Below, in pieces: positions 50,087 to 61,640 of a stretch of 64,000 bases of DNA. The first letter of the stretch is position 1. Each line of letters begins with the position of its first letter. Origin of the DNA: Escarpia spicata (taxonomy: Eukaryota; Annelida; Polychaeta; Sabellida; Siboglinidae); the NCBI GenBank assembly GCA_963995525.1, contig OZ023218.1, positions 45,928,264 to 45,992,263 of the forward strand, written 5' to 3'. Under the pieces are notes generated by a model. The model ran no database searches. It was not told the DNA's origin and saw only the letters and a list, made by a program, of their open reading frames with translations. A program made the translations under genes and the position numbers.

Positions 50087-52430
50087 TTATTCTTGAAGGG
50101 CTAAAATATCATTCACTTTGAGTAAGTTTATTTTTTTGAATAATGGGTCAGTATGAGCATAAAAATGACTCAAAGTTATTATGCGTACAGCCCTTTTCTG
50201 AAGTTGATTAATTCTTTGAAAGTGGTACCCCCATGTTGTTAAACAGTAAGTTATGTGTGGTACTGATAATGTATTATATAATATTATTTTCATTGGCAGA
50301 ATTTGTTTAAGTCTATTTAGTATTCTGATTATTCTAGAACATTTGTTTGATACATTTTCAGAGTCTTTTATTTCCAGTTTAGATGTGTATCAATGTTAAT
50401 CCCAGGAAATTAAAACTGTCAATTTTTGTAATTATATTATTATTGATTTTAGGAATAGGTGTGTTATATGTTTTTTTGATGTGTGGAAAACCATGAATTT
50501 AGATTTAGTTACGTTAAGAGAAAGTTTTTTATTTCTAGCCATTCATTAATTTTGTGTAGCTCTTCATTAATCAATGTTTGCATACGATATAAAATTGAAC
50601 ATTTGGCTCGCTTGAGAAAAGTTATTAATATAAAAAATAAACAGAATTGGTCGAAGAATGGAGCCTTGGGGTACTCCGGTTTCTATAGATAAGATATCAG
50701 ATTTTACATCTTTAATTTCTATATATTGTGTTCTATTTGATAGATAACTTTCATAAAGTTTCAGAGACACCCATTCAATGTCGTAATGTTTTAATTTACA
50801 AAGTAATGTATTGTGGTCTAAGGTGTCAAATGCTTTAGAGAGATCAAGAAATATGCTAAAAGTTACCTCATTATTATTCATGTAGGTTGTTATTCGATCT
50901 ACAAAGTCTAATGTAGCATATTCCGTCGAGTGACCAGAACGGAAGACATACTGGGATTTAGAAAAAAGGTCGTTACTTTCAAAATAGGAAGATAGTTGAT
51001 TTCCCATAATTTGTTCCAATACTTTAGATATAGCAGGCAGAAGAGAAATTGGTCTATAGTTGTTGATTATTGATGGGTCACCGTTTTTAAAGAACAGAAT
51101 AACTTTGGCCACCTTCAGTTTTTCAGGGAATATTCCTGTATTAAAAACTTGATTTGTAAGTAGCGTTAAAGATTTTATTATCTTAGGTGCGATTTGTTTT
51201 AGCAAATTGGTTTAAATTAAATCAGACCCGGTACTATTTCTAGACGGAATGTGTCTATTGTTTTTGTACAATTAGTTTGTCAATGTTGTTAAGTACAAAT
51301 TTGCAGTTAAAATGTTTATCAAAGTAAAAAATCTTTGTCACCTAAATGTGTTATGTTATTAACCAGTTTTCTGCCAATATTTGTAAAGAAGATGTTAAAT
51401 GCATTAGCTATATCTAGAGTGTCTGTAGTTTCTATATTATTTATACTGAATAATTCGGGGAAACAATTCTTATTGTTTTTTCTTGAAATAATTTAATTTA
51501 TAGTTTTCCACGTGTTTCTAATATCAGATTTATATTTAGCGAAAGTGGACGCAAAATAATGTTGTTTGGATTCACGTAAGCTTCTCTTTAATATGGTACC
51601 ATAAGTTTTTAAGTTAATACGCATAATTTCGTATTCCTTTGAATTAGGATCTGTAAGTGTAATTCTCTTATATAATTTATCTCGAAACTTTATGGAGTTT
51701 AGCCGACCCGTGGTAATCCATTTAGATTTTTTGTGTTTGTATTTATTAAACTTAACTAATTTACTTACCATGATTGTTCTTTGCCATTTCAATTACTTCG
51801 AATATAATGTTGTAGCTTAGGTTAGGGTCAGTCTTCAAATTTTTGTCAAGTAAGTTGTACAAATAAGATGAATTAATGTCATTTATTATATTTGTGGCTT
51901 TATCATTGCTTGTGTTAATTTTAATCCATCTAGGGTTTGGTGGATTTACTAAAAAAAATCTGAGAGAATAAAACAAGGGAGGTGATCGGATATCTGATTT
52001 ATTAATATACCAGATGTAGTTATGGATATAGAACTCTGACTTTTACAGAATATATTGTCAATTAATGTGCCATCTGAGCGTGATAATCTTGTGGGAAGTG
52101 TAATTTGTTGGAATAAACTGAGATGCCAACAGTTCGAAGAATTCACTGCAAATTGATATTTCGTTTAGCTTGAGAAGATTAAGATTGATGTCTCTGGCAA
52201 TGCTAATGTTTGTGTTCGATTGTTCTATTGAGAAGATAAGTGTGGTGAATTAATTAATAAATTGCCTGACATGTTCTCGTAACATACTCGGAGGTTTGTA
52301 TATGTTGCCAATAGTAACTGCTTTTGATGATGTATGTCGTAATTCAATGAATGTTTTATGACTTGCAGTTAATTGTTATCAATATCTAATGTATTAATTA
52401 AAGTGTTGTTGTCAATACCACCTAAGTGTG
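50087..52430 (-). mobile_element. LINE D: decayed non-LTR retrotransposon
   Basis: Read on the minus strand: the end of an endonuclease (52146-51949, 'TLPTRLSRSDGTLIDNIF' and 'SDHLPCF'), a linker (51976-51493), reverse transcriptase (51205-50567), and a C-terminal 'NTLSVPHITYCLTTWG' / 'INQLQKRAVRII' block (50293-50087). The endonuclease start is largely lost. Stops and frameshifts throughout. Clade left open (CR1/jockey-like). Confidence 0.87.
50567..51205 (-). pseudogene. LINE D reverse transcriptase
   Basis: 212 codons with 'KVAKVILFFKNGDPSIINNY', 'RPISLLPAISKVLEQIM', 'YVFRSGHSTEYATLDFVD', 'IFLDLSKAFDTLDHNTLL' and 'ETGVPQGSILRPILFIFYIN'. The active-site YADD reads YANI, and the frame stops just after, so catalysis is lost. 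Confidence 0.9.
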
Positions 52431-53068
52431 AAAGAAAAATGTGATCAAACTGTTTTGTCATCAGGGCCTCACCCAGAGACCCGTCCACCCGTCCTGTGGG
52501 CGGGTATATTCATAAATTGCGTTTTTGGACGGGGTCAAATTGATTGTGGACAGGTCCGTCCATGTCGTTTTTTTGCGCGGGCTAGTCCGTCCATGCCATT
52601 TTTACGACTTCATTGAAACTGCTGCGAAGCCAGTTACAAAATCTACGGAGACAGTTTGGTTTTGAAAATCGCCCACTGGGATCGCCTGGCCAGCTCCCCG
52701 ACACACGCCAGACATGCTAAGAAAATTGTCACCTACCCACTAGCGGCAACTTGCTAGGGTAATTGTTATCTACCCGCTAGCCGTGGCTCCTTGAAAGGCA
52801 CCCAACATTTGCCTATATCTATGTAGACTAAGTAATCCAATACAATACAGATACAATAAGCACTTGCCAATTACGACGCATTCTTGGAAAACGAATGGAA
52901 TTCTGCGTAATCGACATTTCGAAACGGGATTTGTGTTTTTGAACGGAAACTCAGTAAACGTTAAAATAGTAGAATCACCAACACCGTAAACGATACTGAC
53001 TTTATTGGCAATATTTTGAAACAAACATGGGTTACTATGCAACGGTATTCATTTATTTTGGTGAATTT
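52431..53068. other. Intergenic, no gene seen
   Basis: A GC-richer stretch at 52460-52610 repeats 'ccgtccatg/ccgtccac' motifs irregularly. A 90-codon minus frame at 52770-53042 has no recognisable motif. Confidence 0.35.
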
Positions 53069-54210
53069 GTAACATACAGGACATTTATTTGGGATAAGAC
53101 CACATTAAGGATCCGTCCGCCGAAAGGGTGCACTTGAAAATATCGTTTAGGTATGATATGCGTGAATTGTTTTCAATCACTTTGACATGGGACATGTTTG
53201 TCTCATGAATACTGAACGCAATACTGCATTAGACAAGATAAAACATCAAATGGGAATGAGTTTTCACACCCATAACTTACGTACTATTTTCTTGTAACTT
53301 ATGTGACAGAGATGAAAGGGTAACATGCATTCCCCTTGTGGTTAATCTAGTTATGTGTATATAGTTAGTTATCAGTCAAGCCTTCGTGAAGATTTGTAAC
53401 ATGCAGGACATCTATTTGGGGTAAGACCACATTAAGGATCCGTCCGCCAAAAGTGTGCACTTGAAAATACAGTTTTGGTGTGATATTCGTGAATTTTTTT
53501 CTACCACTTTGACATGGGACATGTTTGTCTCATGAATACTGAATGCACTACTGCATTAGACAAGACAAAACATCAAATGGGAATGAGTTTTCACACCCAT
53601 AACTTACGTACCATTTTCTTGTAACTTACATGACGGAGATGAAAGGGTAACATGCATTCCCCTTTGTGATTAATATATTTGTGTGTAGCTTTATATCAGT
53701 CTAGCCTTCGTGAAGATTTGTAACATGCAGGACATCTATTTGGGGTAAGACCATATTAAGGATCCGTCCGCCGAAAGTGTGCACATGAAAATACCTTTTT
53801 GAGATGATACGCGTGAATATTTTTCGATCACTTTGACACGGGACATGTTTGTCTCATGAATACTGAATGTACTACTGCATTAGACAAGACAAAACATCAA
53901 ATGGGAATGAGTTTTCACACTCATAACTTACACACCATTTTTGTTTAACTTACGTGACGGAGATGAAAGGGTAACATGCATTCCCCTTTGTGATTAATCT
54001 AGTTATGTGTGTAGGTTTATATCAGTCTAGCCTTCGTGAAGATTTGTAACATGCAGGACAATGTATTTGGGGTATGACCACATTAAAGATCCGTCACCGA
54101 AAAACTGCACTTGAAAATACCATTTTGCTGTCATATGCGTTAATTTTGTTCAATCACTTTGACATGGGACATTTATTGTATGCGGTTGTTATTGTGTTGC
54201 AAATATTTCA
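53069..54210. repeat. ~325-bp tandem satellite, about 3.5 copies
   Basis: Copies start with 'gtaacat' 'gcaggaca' at about 53069, 53396, 53720 and 54046. Each contains 'aaggatccgtccgcc', 'gacatgggacatgtttgtct', 'gggaatgagttttcacac' and 'ggtaacatgcattcccc'. Copies differ by scattered substitutions, and the last is cut short near 54210. Confidence 0.95.
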
Positions 54211-54566
54211 CAAATAAATGTTATTAGAAAAGTTAACCACACAGTAAACAATATTATTCAGATGCAGAGATCATAATGTTGTGATATTAAACAAATTTAA
54301 CAGAATGTATTATTTTTCAAAGTTAACTTTGAAATAAAATATTACTTTTCTGAACAGAAATGGGCTTCTTTTTTCACTTTAAAAAAAAAAATGCACCATT
54401 TGACATGAAAAATGCTACTTACATTTCTGATCACACGTAAGATATGTATTCAGCCATGTTCTCTGCTTTGCCTTCATAAATGGTAATATGTACACTGTAC
54501 TTTTAGTTAATTTTTATATTTTATGATTGGACACACTAAGTATGATTACCAAAATTTACCATGCTG

Positions 54567-54569
<3 letters not shown>

Positions 54570-54600
<31 letters not shown>
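54570..54600. repeat. (TA)n microsatellite
   Basis: About 15 TA dinucleotides in a row. Confidence 0.95.
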
Positions 54601-54837
54601 TCATAGTTGCATGTCCTATCCCGCATCCGATCGTGCATTCAATCGCGTGCTCAACCACATTTTGTAGCATGTCTGAAAAAATGTGGACTGGCAAAAATTT
54701 GATCCTGGGTGAGGCCATGTTTGTCATTAATTGTTAGATTAAGAAGTATAAAAAACAAATATGTACACGTGCAAGGTCCAGTGTGTAACAAGGGTATTTG
54801 CACCAAAGAGGCAATAAATAATGTCTTGATCACTAAT

Positions 54838-55020
54838 TAAAAAAAAATTAATTGGACCATTATCTAAAACAAAAATGGGCGTGACTTGCCTGGTTTCCAC
54901 AATCCAGACAGCTAGGGAAACAAATTAGAACAGATTAAGCACAATTCCTGCCCAGCTCCAATACATTAATTAATTGCCACCACTTGAGAGGATGATTCCA
55001 AGTAATGAAACAGGCAAGGT
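54838..55020 (+). repeat. Dispersed repeat, copy 2
   Basis: Second member of the pair described at 49172-49350. Together they flank LINE D and the 325-bp satellite. Confidence 0.88.
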
Positions 55021-58000
55021 CATTTTAATTTTAACAGGCTCATAAAATATTTAAAGCAACTTCTGATTGAAGAAAGGTTACTACCCTCTCTACTACTGTT
55101 CTATGACAGACAATTAGACATCTAGGGTGGATTGACATTGACATTCCTCCAAGCTCATTACTACAGAGCAGGCCACATGAGGACAATTGAATGAAAGAAG
55201 GCACATTATTAATTACTCTCTCCACCTACTTGTCAGTGAAGATTCCACTAGCAGCGGTTTCACAAGTAGATGAACTTTAGAAGAAAGTTCAATTAGGTAT
55301 CACTTGTGCACAGACCATATATCTGAAAAAATCAAAACAATAATGAATAGACGATGCACAGCTGCCACAGCGCAAAAATGAAGCAGTGTAGGAATCAAAT
55401 TTTCATAACCAATCATCGGTTTGGTGAAATTAATCAATGGTTGATTATAATCAGGTTGTGAGTGACCACTTTGGAAAACATTTGATCATTTGTGGCACTA
55501 CATCAGCGAGACTTTACATTAATGTACAACATATATAAATATATTTAATTTACCTGGACAAAAAATGTATGCCACTATTTGTAATAATCACCAGAAGGAA
55601 ATTATTGACATATAATTTTTTGGGGTAAAATGTGCTTGGTCATTCAGTAATCATGCATATATTTATTCCATCACTAAACATTTTTTTTATAAATGATCAT
55701 CGACTGACTGGCAGTATGGTCCAACCGATCATTGACAAGATCAATTAATCATAGCAATACAACTGACTTGTAATTCCAGAGCACTGGACATTCATGTTTA
55801 ATATGGAGAGGAGGTAGGTGGGACATTTATAATTTTAAAGAGACCTTGTCTGTTCCATTACCTGGATTCATCCTCTCAAGCCAGGAGTGGTAGAAGAATT
55901 GGCAAAAAATCATATATAATAACAATTTGTATGTTTCGGGCAATCCCCAAGTGGTGCACATCTATAAAACTTGACATGCAAGTCCATAAGATCCTCAAAT
56001 GAACCATATGATTACCAGTACCTACATCCGCTGGTTCACATTGCACACTGGCATATTCTGGTGCAGCTGATTATGCACAGCTACAAATATTTGCGACGAG
56101 ATGGTGAACATATCATTTGTATGAATTTACAAATGTGTGCCAGATCACGTAATACAAAAAGCGAAATCATAAGAGGATTGTCTCCTTGCATGGATGTAAG
56201 AACATAATACTCAAGTGACAGTTCTTATATATAATGCAGTATCCAGTCCTTAGTGCAAAGCACTTTACACAGCAGACATATTCATTTGAATGCTACCTAG
56301 ACTTCTCCGAATGGCACCATAAGGATTCAAACCCAGTTTCTCTCAATTGAGAATCCGACGTTAAAACCACCATACAACCGCGCCCCCTCATACAAGTCAT
56401 AGTCTTACGTGAAAATGTACCACACACAAGATATTCATAGCTTCTGACATCTTCTGAATCACAATGCATGCCAGGCTTCTCAAACATCAGTCACATAGAA
56501 AGACTAATCCACACAGTATCTGCAAAGATCATCCATATGCAACAATTGATACACAATTACACACTAGACTGTGCCATATGTTGCCAATGAAACCATGATT
56601 AGACTGAACACAATTACACAGTCACAGAGTCACAGCTGAACATTCCTAACCGCATGATTCCCAAGGCACAACTACAACCACATCAAGATTCCAATTACTC
56701 CGACAAACCCTACCTGTATTGCAATCCGTTCCACGTGCTGTCTTGAGAAAGTGACACAACCCTAGCTACACGTTCCATGTGCTGTCTCGAGAAAGTAACA
56801 CAACCCTAGCTACACGTGGTGCTTTATCAACCCGCCTGGACAGAACTTTACCCCCAATGACACAGGCAAGGTGGTGGTTGATTCATAGGTATCAATTTAC
56901 CATTGTGTTGGGACCAGTGAAGATGTGCACTGTGGCAGGTAGTGCTGACAGATAACCATTCCACCCTCTCATTGATATCATATATCAATGTCACTGATAC
57001 AGTGGGACAGTGGGATGACTGGCCGATTAAATCTACTGTCTTCACAAATGCCCAACATAACATCCACCCATGTCTCAACACAATACAAAGTTGGATCTAG
57101 GTCACTGTAGTACAGAAATATTCAGTACATTTTGGTTGAAATCAAATGCTTATATTTTGAATTATTTTTATTTAGTATTAAAATATTTCTTTCATAATTC
57201 AGACATTTGTTGTCTTTGTTCCATGATTCCTGGATCCAAATCAAATACAAAGAGTAATTAAAAGAAAACCTCTTCGACCAATGAAAACAGGTCATATGAC
57301 ATGCAATTAAAATGTGCCCGTATATGCAGAGCCCTTCAAAACTAAAATTCCAAAAACAAGTAGCATAACTGGAAAGCACATCAATTAACAAATACACATA
57401 TATTCCAGAGGTACTAATCTACTCAGCAACCTCTGAATCAAGATGGGGTAGGCCTGAGATGAGGTACATAACGCTTGTCAATTAGAATCAGCATTCAGAA
57501 GCAGCTAAATTAATTATGTATTGGTAGATATCTTTTAAATGTTTTCATACTTGTATACTTTTTGTTCAGGTAATTCATAACATTGCAGTTGCCTGTTTAC
57601 CTGAGTTGTTCTTTTTTATAATTAATAAAACATCTAATCAAACACGACTCTCAAATTTATAGAGAATATGACCAATCACCTTTTACTCATGTTACAAATG
57701 GAATAATTTACTGAGTACATTTTTTTTCGAATTCATTATTATTAAGTTGTATTAATTTGTCTTCAGACAAAAACTCATTCACAAATCAAACTGACAAATA
57801 ATAAAAAATAAAGTGGCATAATAAACAATACAAAATGATGCTCATGTAAACACACAATAATCAAGCAGGAATCTTGACTGGTTAAAAATAAGACCCCTAG
57901 AAATCTCACGTAAAAAGATGTGGGAGATTCTCAGATGATCAACCTGACAAAAAACTGAGCCTGCTATATCTGCAATCCTCCTCCACAGTATAACCCCTTT

Positions 58001-59060
58001 GAGACAATGGTATTCTGGAATACAAAGGTCAGGGCGGCTGGGAAAGGTTGGACAGTGACCTCATATCATATTCCACATCGACTCAGCCCTGCTGGTTTAA
58101 GACAACCCACCGTCACCCTAGTACAATTGTATAAAACTCACTGCTGTTTTTTTTCTTTATTGAAACAAAACTACCATATTGTAAGTCAAAAACTACAGAG
58201 TTGATCCAGCTTATGAAATAATTACAAATTATCCATCAGGCGGCAGCAGCAGTCAGTAGGGAAACAGTATGCAAGTTGCACGTGAAGCACACAATGCATG
58301 TTTGCATGAACACACATGCACACACACACACAAACACGCACAAGCACCCACGTAGTTTGTTTACTCAAGTAAGACAGCTGGTGTAAACGTGTAAATACAA
58401 GTGACTGTACTTGATTGGTGGGGAATTGTGCCAATGGAGGGAACTTTGTAGTTTACAACAGAAACTGTTGATGTGCTGTCCTCTAGTGACATACAGCTTT
58501 TGTTATTGACTACTTTTAGCTTCAATATGTCCACTGATAAACTTGATGAAATTACCATGTATATAATGAAAAAAGCCAGGCTTTCTTCTGGAAGAACTAA
58601 ATTTCTTCCTAAATATCTAGGTTACAAAAAAAACAGGTTTAATTAACAAAAAAGATACTCCATCATCATAGACAAAACAAGATTGCATTTACTTCAGTTG
58701 AATTATAATTCACAAACTTTCCTGAACCACCATCCTTAGAACACTAAACATTCTACTGACACCGACAGGATCTGGATCTATGGGATTTCAGCTGGACTTC
58801 CACTAGCCTCTTTCTAGATGTCAATTTGCTTTCTTGGTCCATTGGCCTTTGATCTACCAATTGGCAATGTATTTAAACAAACACAGTGTTAGTTATTCAC
58901 AGTTATTTACTTACTTGTTTTATAAACTCACCTTTTCTAGAGTGTCTACTGTCGATTAATTCACCAATTCACCATAAACAAACGGCTTGTTGCTCCATGG
59001 GTGGATGTAAGCTACTTCAAGTAAATGGTTCAAGTTTGAATCTTGACCCTTGAGCTCATA
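55021..59060. other. Intergenic, no gene seen except a SINE-like piece
   Basis: Mostly AT-rich unique sequence. A duplicated 'cacgtgctgtcttgagaaag' unit occurs twice at about 56730-56815, a CA microsatellite lies near 58315, and a tRNA-like fragment at 56310-56391. No exon could be supported. Confidence 0.4.
56310..56391 (-). repeat. tRNA-derived SINE head
   Basis: On the minus strand 'gggggcgcggttgtatggtgg' (split here by A-box-like 'tatggtgg'), 'gattctcaattgagaga' and the B box 'gggtttgaatcc' are spaced as in a tRNA. It is too diverged to be a functional tRNA and resembles 34332-34256. Confidence 0.55.
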
Positions 59061-59065
59061 TACAT

Positions 59066-59129
59066 ATAACACTTTCAAACTTGAGATAAGTTATATATAT
59101 ATAACATATCTCAAGTTTGAAAGTGTTAT
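59066..59129. repeat. 64-bp near-perfect palindrome
   Basis: 'ataacactttcaaacttgag' begins the left arm and 'ctcaagtttgaaagtgttat' ends the right arm, with 28 of 29 arm bases paired around a short TA core. A longer (TA)n run follows at 59140-59169. It can form a cruciform. Confidence 0.92.
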
Positions 59130-59659
59130 GAAAGTGTTGTAGTATATGTTATATATATATATATATATAATGCTGTCATCTCTAAATGACCTGCAGAGAA
59201 ATTATTTATAGAAAGAGTTATTTCAAGGAAGAGTTCATCACATGTTCTCAGTAGGACTATTACACATGGATTCTTCATTTGATTGGCTGTCTGCAAGTTT
59301 GTATGGGGAATATGCAGAATGGGGAAATGGAAAATTGTTCCTCAGCCCAGGACATTTCTAAGACACAAATCACTGCAACCAGTACTGTCATTTCGACTCA
59401 GTACTTATGATTACTCCCGCCCTAATTATGCCATACCATATCTTCCTAGTTAATGTTCATAGACCTGTAGCTGTTGTCAGGCTTGCACAAGGTGTGCGAT
59501 ACAATCATAATGAACTGCCAAACCAACTGACAGTACAATAATATAAAGGTGGCCAGTTGTTCCCTGTGAAAAGCAGCCTGAGTCACATTACTATGACATT
59601 ATACTTTTTTTCGGTTTAGTTTAATATCTAGGTTCTAGTCGACGTGATTTTTCACGCAT

Positions 59660-60060
59660 GTGTTGGCCTAACTTTCTCTACTGCCCTTCTCCATGGAATT
59701 TTGCTCTTTTTCTCCATTCCCTTTCCATCCCTCCAGGTCTCTCTTCACGCAATCCTCCCACCTCAGTCTCAGTCGCCCTTGTCTTTTTTTCCTCCAATCT
59801 CCGGTCATCTGCTTTCTTTGCCATCCATTCTTCTCCCATTCGCTCCACATGTCCTGTCCAGTTCAACCAACTTCTCACCAACTTCTTGAAACTTTCTTCC
59901 ACACCAACATCCTCCCTCAGCTCTTCCACTCTTCACTTATCTATTCTCTTTACCCCTGTAATTCTCCTGTTTTCACAGACGTGTACCCTGTCGTGTTGTT
60001 TCTCTGTCATTGCTATAGTCTCTAGGCCCTACAGGTAGGCTGGTGTCACACATGCGCATA
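59660..60060 (-). mobile_element. LINE C-terminal remnant
   Basis: Minus-strand pieces 'VEELREDVGVEESFKKLVRS' / 'WLNWTGHVERMGEEW' / 'AKKADDRR' and, in another frame, 'RQGRLRLRWEDCVKRDLEGW' form the standard closing block (GHVxRM ... RxGRPxxRWxDxxKxDL) of non-LTR polyproteins. A frameshift lies near 59790. Confidence 0.82.
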
Positions 60061-60228
60061 GTACCTTTCCCTTGCGTTTTTTGCGATATTTTGAGATATT
60101 TCAAACCTTTGCTTGGGATATATGTGTTTATTGCACCTTTCATTGCACCATATGTTAATAAAGTTACACTACAAACAAATGCTGACTTATGCCATCTATG
60201 CAACATGTGACATCCTTTCACCATATTG

Positions 60229-60380
60229 AATCACCTTTTAGGCTTGATTTTGGTACGTTTAACTTTACACCAACGCCACTTCGCGCCTTTCACGACACCG
60301 TGAAAGGCACGAGGTGGTACTGGAAAGATGGTGCTGGAGCGAAATTAGATGTGCAAAAATCAAGCATAAAAAGGTGATTA
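60229..60380. mobile_element. Fold-back MITE-like element (~152 bp)
   Basis: The ends are inverted: 'aatcaccttttaggcttgat' at the left and the complement of '...atcaagcataaaaaggtgatta' at the right. The centre is inverted too: 'gcctttcacg' / 'cgtgaaaggc' around a 4-base loop at 60295-60298. The whole can fold into one imperfect hairpin. It has no coding capacity. Superfamily unknown. Confidence 0.72.
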
Positions 60381-61499
60381 AATGTGCATTTTATGAACAT
60401 TTTCAGTAATTACATGCTCTGGATGAAATATACATTTTGCATGCGTTGTGACCAATTACTGTATTTTCTGCATGCTAAAAAAAGTGATTTCGAGGTGGGC
60501 ACACATACTAGAAAAGTGGCCAATTTACTAAAAACGCGGGCTGAATTAACCTAACGTTGGGCCGAGATCACTTAGCAGATATAACATGGGCCGAGTTCAT
60601 CACCCCATTCACGCCATTATAAAGTGGGCCGAATTCACCAGAAAGTTGGACCGAATTCACTGGGCCAAATTCACAGTGGACCAAATTCACCATGTCCCTT
60701 AACTTAACTCTTAAGTACTACTACTATACTACTGCATTTAACGATCAGTTGTTTTCAAATAGTATGTACGCTCGCCTTAGTATCCCATCAATAGGTAGAC
60801 CATTTCTTGTGTGAATCTTGACTTGACAGTGAGTCCTAGTTCTACTTGAAGTTGAATATCTCACTTCCGGACCTAGTCCCAGCCCCAGGCAGTTCTTCAA
60901 CTTTCTTGAACTTGTTCCGTAGAGATAAGCAACGAAATGGCTACCGATTACTACAACTTAAGTTATACACGGACTCACAGCAACAACACATGAATTCCCG
61001 GTCAGTCACGACCGCATTTGCGAACAATTAGCTTTCGTGACAAGCAGCATGATGCCTCGCGACCTATGTGTGACACACTCAGTGACACTCCCAAGCCCAA
61101 GGGCCAAGATAACAATGACAGTGTCATCGTGACATTCAGCTTACCGTGGCATAATATCATGTTTTCCATGTAAATGCAACAATTGGAGACTTACCATGAA
61201 ACAAATGATGCGGATCTTTTACGTCGCACTCCAATTCATCTGACCGCTAGCGAACAGACGGCATTAGAATTCCATAAAACAAGTTTATAGTCGTAACACG
61301 TGCACCACAGAAAATTGTTTACAAGCAGACGACTTCCTGTTGGCCCGCAATGAATTGTGGGTGCCAGCTTCATCCGGGCACGCCATGCATTTTACCCAGC
61401 AGTACTCGGGAATGTGTATTTATTATTTTTATTTGGATTGCGGGATGGAGGAAACCATCGAGGGAAGTATGGATAACAATTTACAGTGCGAAGTCAAAA
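60381..61499. other. Tomosyn upstream region
   Basis: A short degenerate repeat of 'gggccgaattcacc/ggaccaaattcac' lies at 60550-60700. No TATA box is obvious before the start. The frame upstream of the ATG is open back to about 61350 but reads nothing recognisable, so it is taken as 5' UTR. Confidence 0.4.
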
Positions 61500-61640
61500 A
61501 TGGATAAAGTGAATCAGAAAATGAAGAAGTTTAATTTGCGGGGCGTCTTAGATGGCCTCCGCTCTTCTGTCAGCGCCCCGCCGAAGCTGGATATCGACAT
61601 AGAAGAGAATTTACGAAGCGAACATTTCCAAGTGGCGAAG
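61500..61640 (+). CDS. STXBP5: Tomosyn exon 1
   Basis: 47 codons, phase 0 end, N-terminal basic helix then the 'VLDGL' block. No signal peptide, as expected for a cytosolic protein. Confidence 0.9.

Noticed and set aside
56310..56391. Functional tRNA gene
   Set aside because: A and B boxes are recognisable, but the acceptor and anticodon stems do not pair well, so it is treated as a SINE head.
59644..60038. 81-126-codon plus-strand Ser/Phe-rich frames
   Set aside because: Antisense shadows of the LINE C-terminal remnant.
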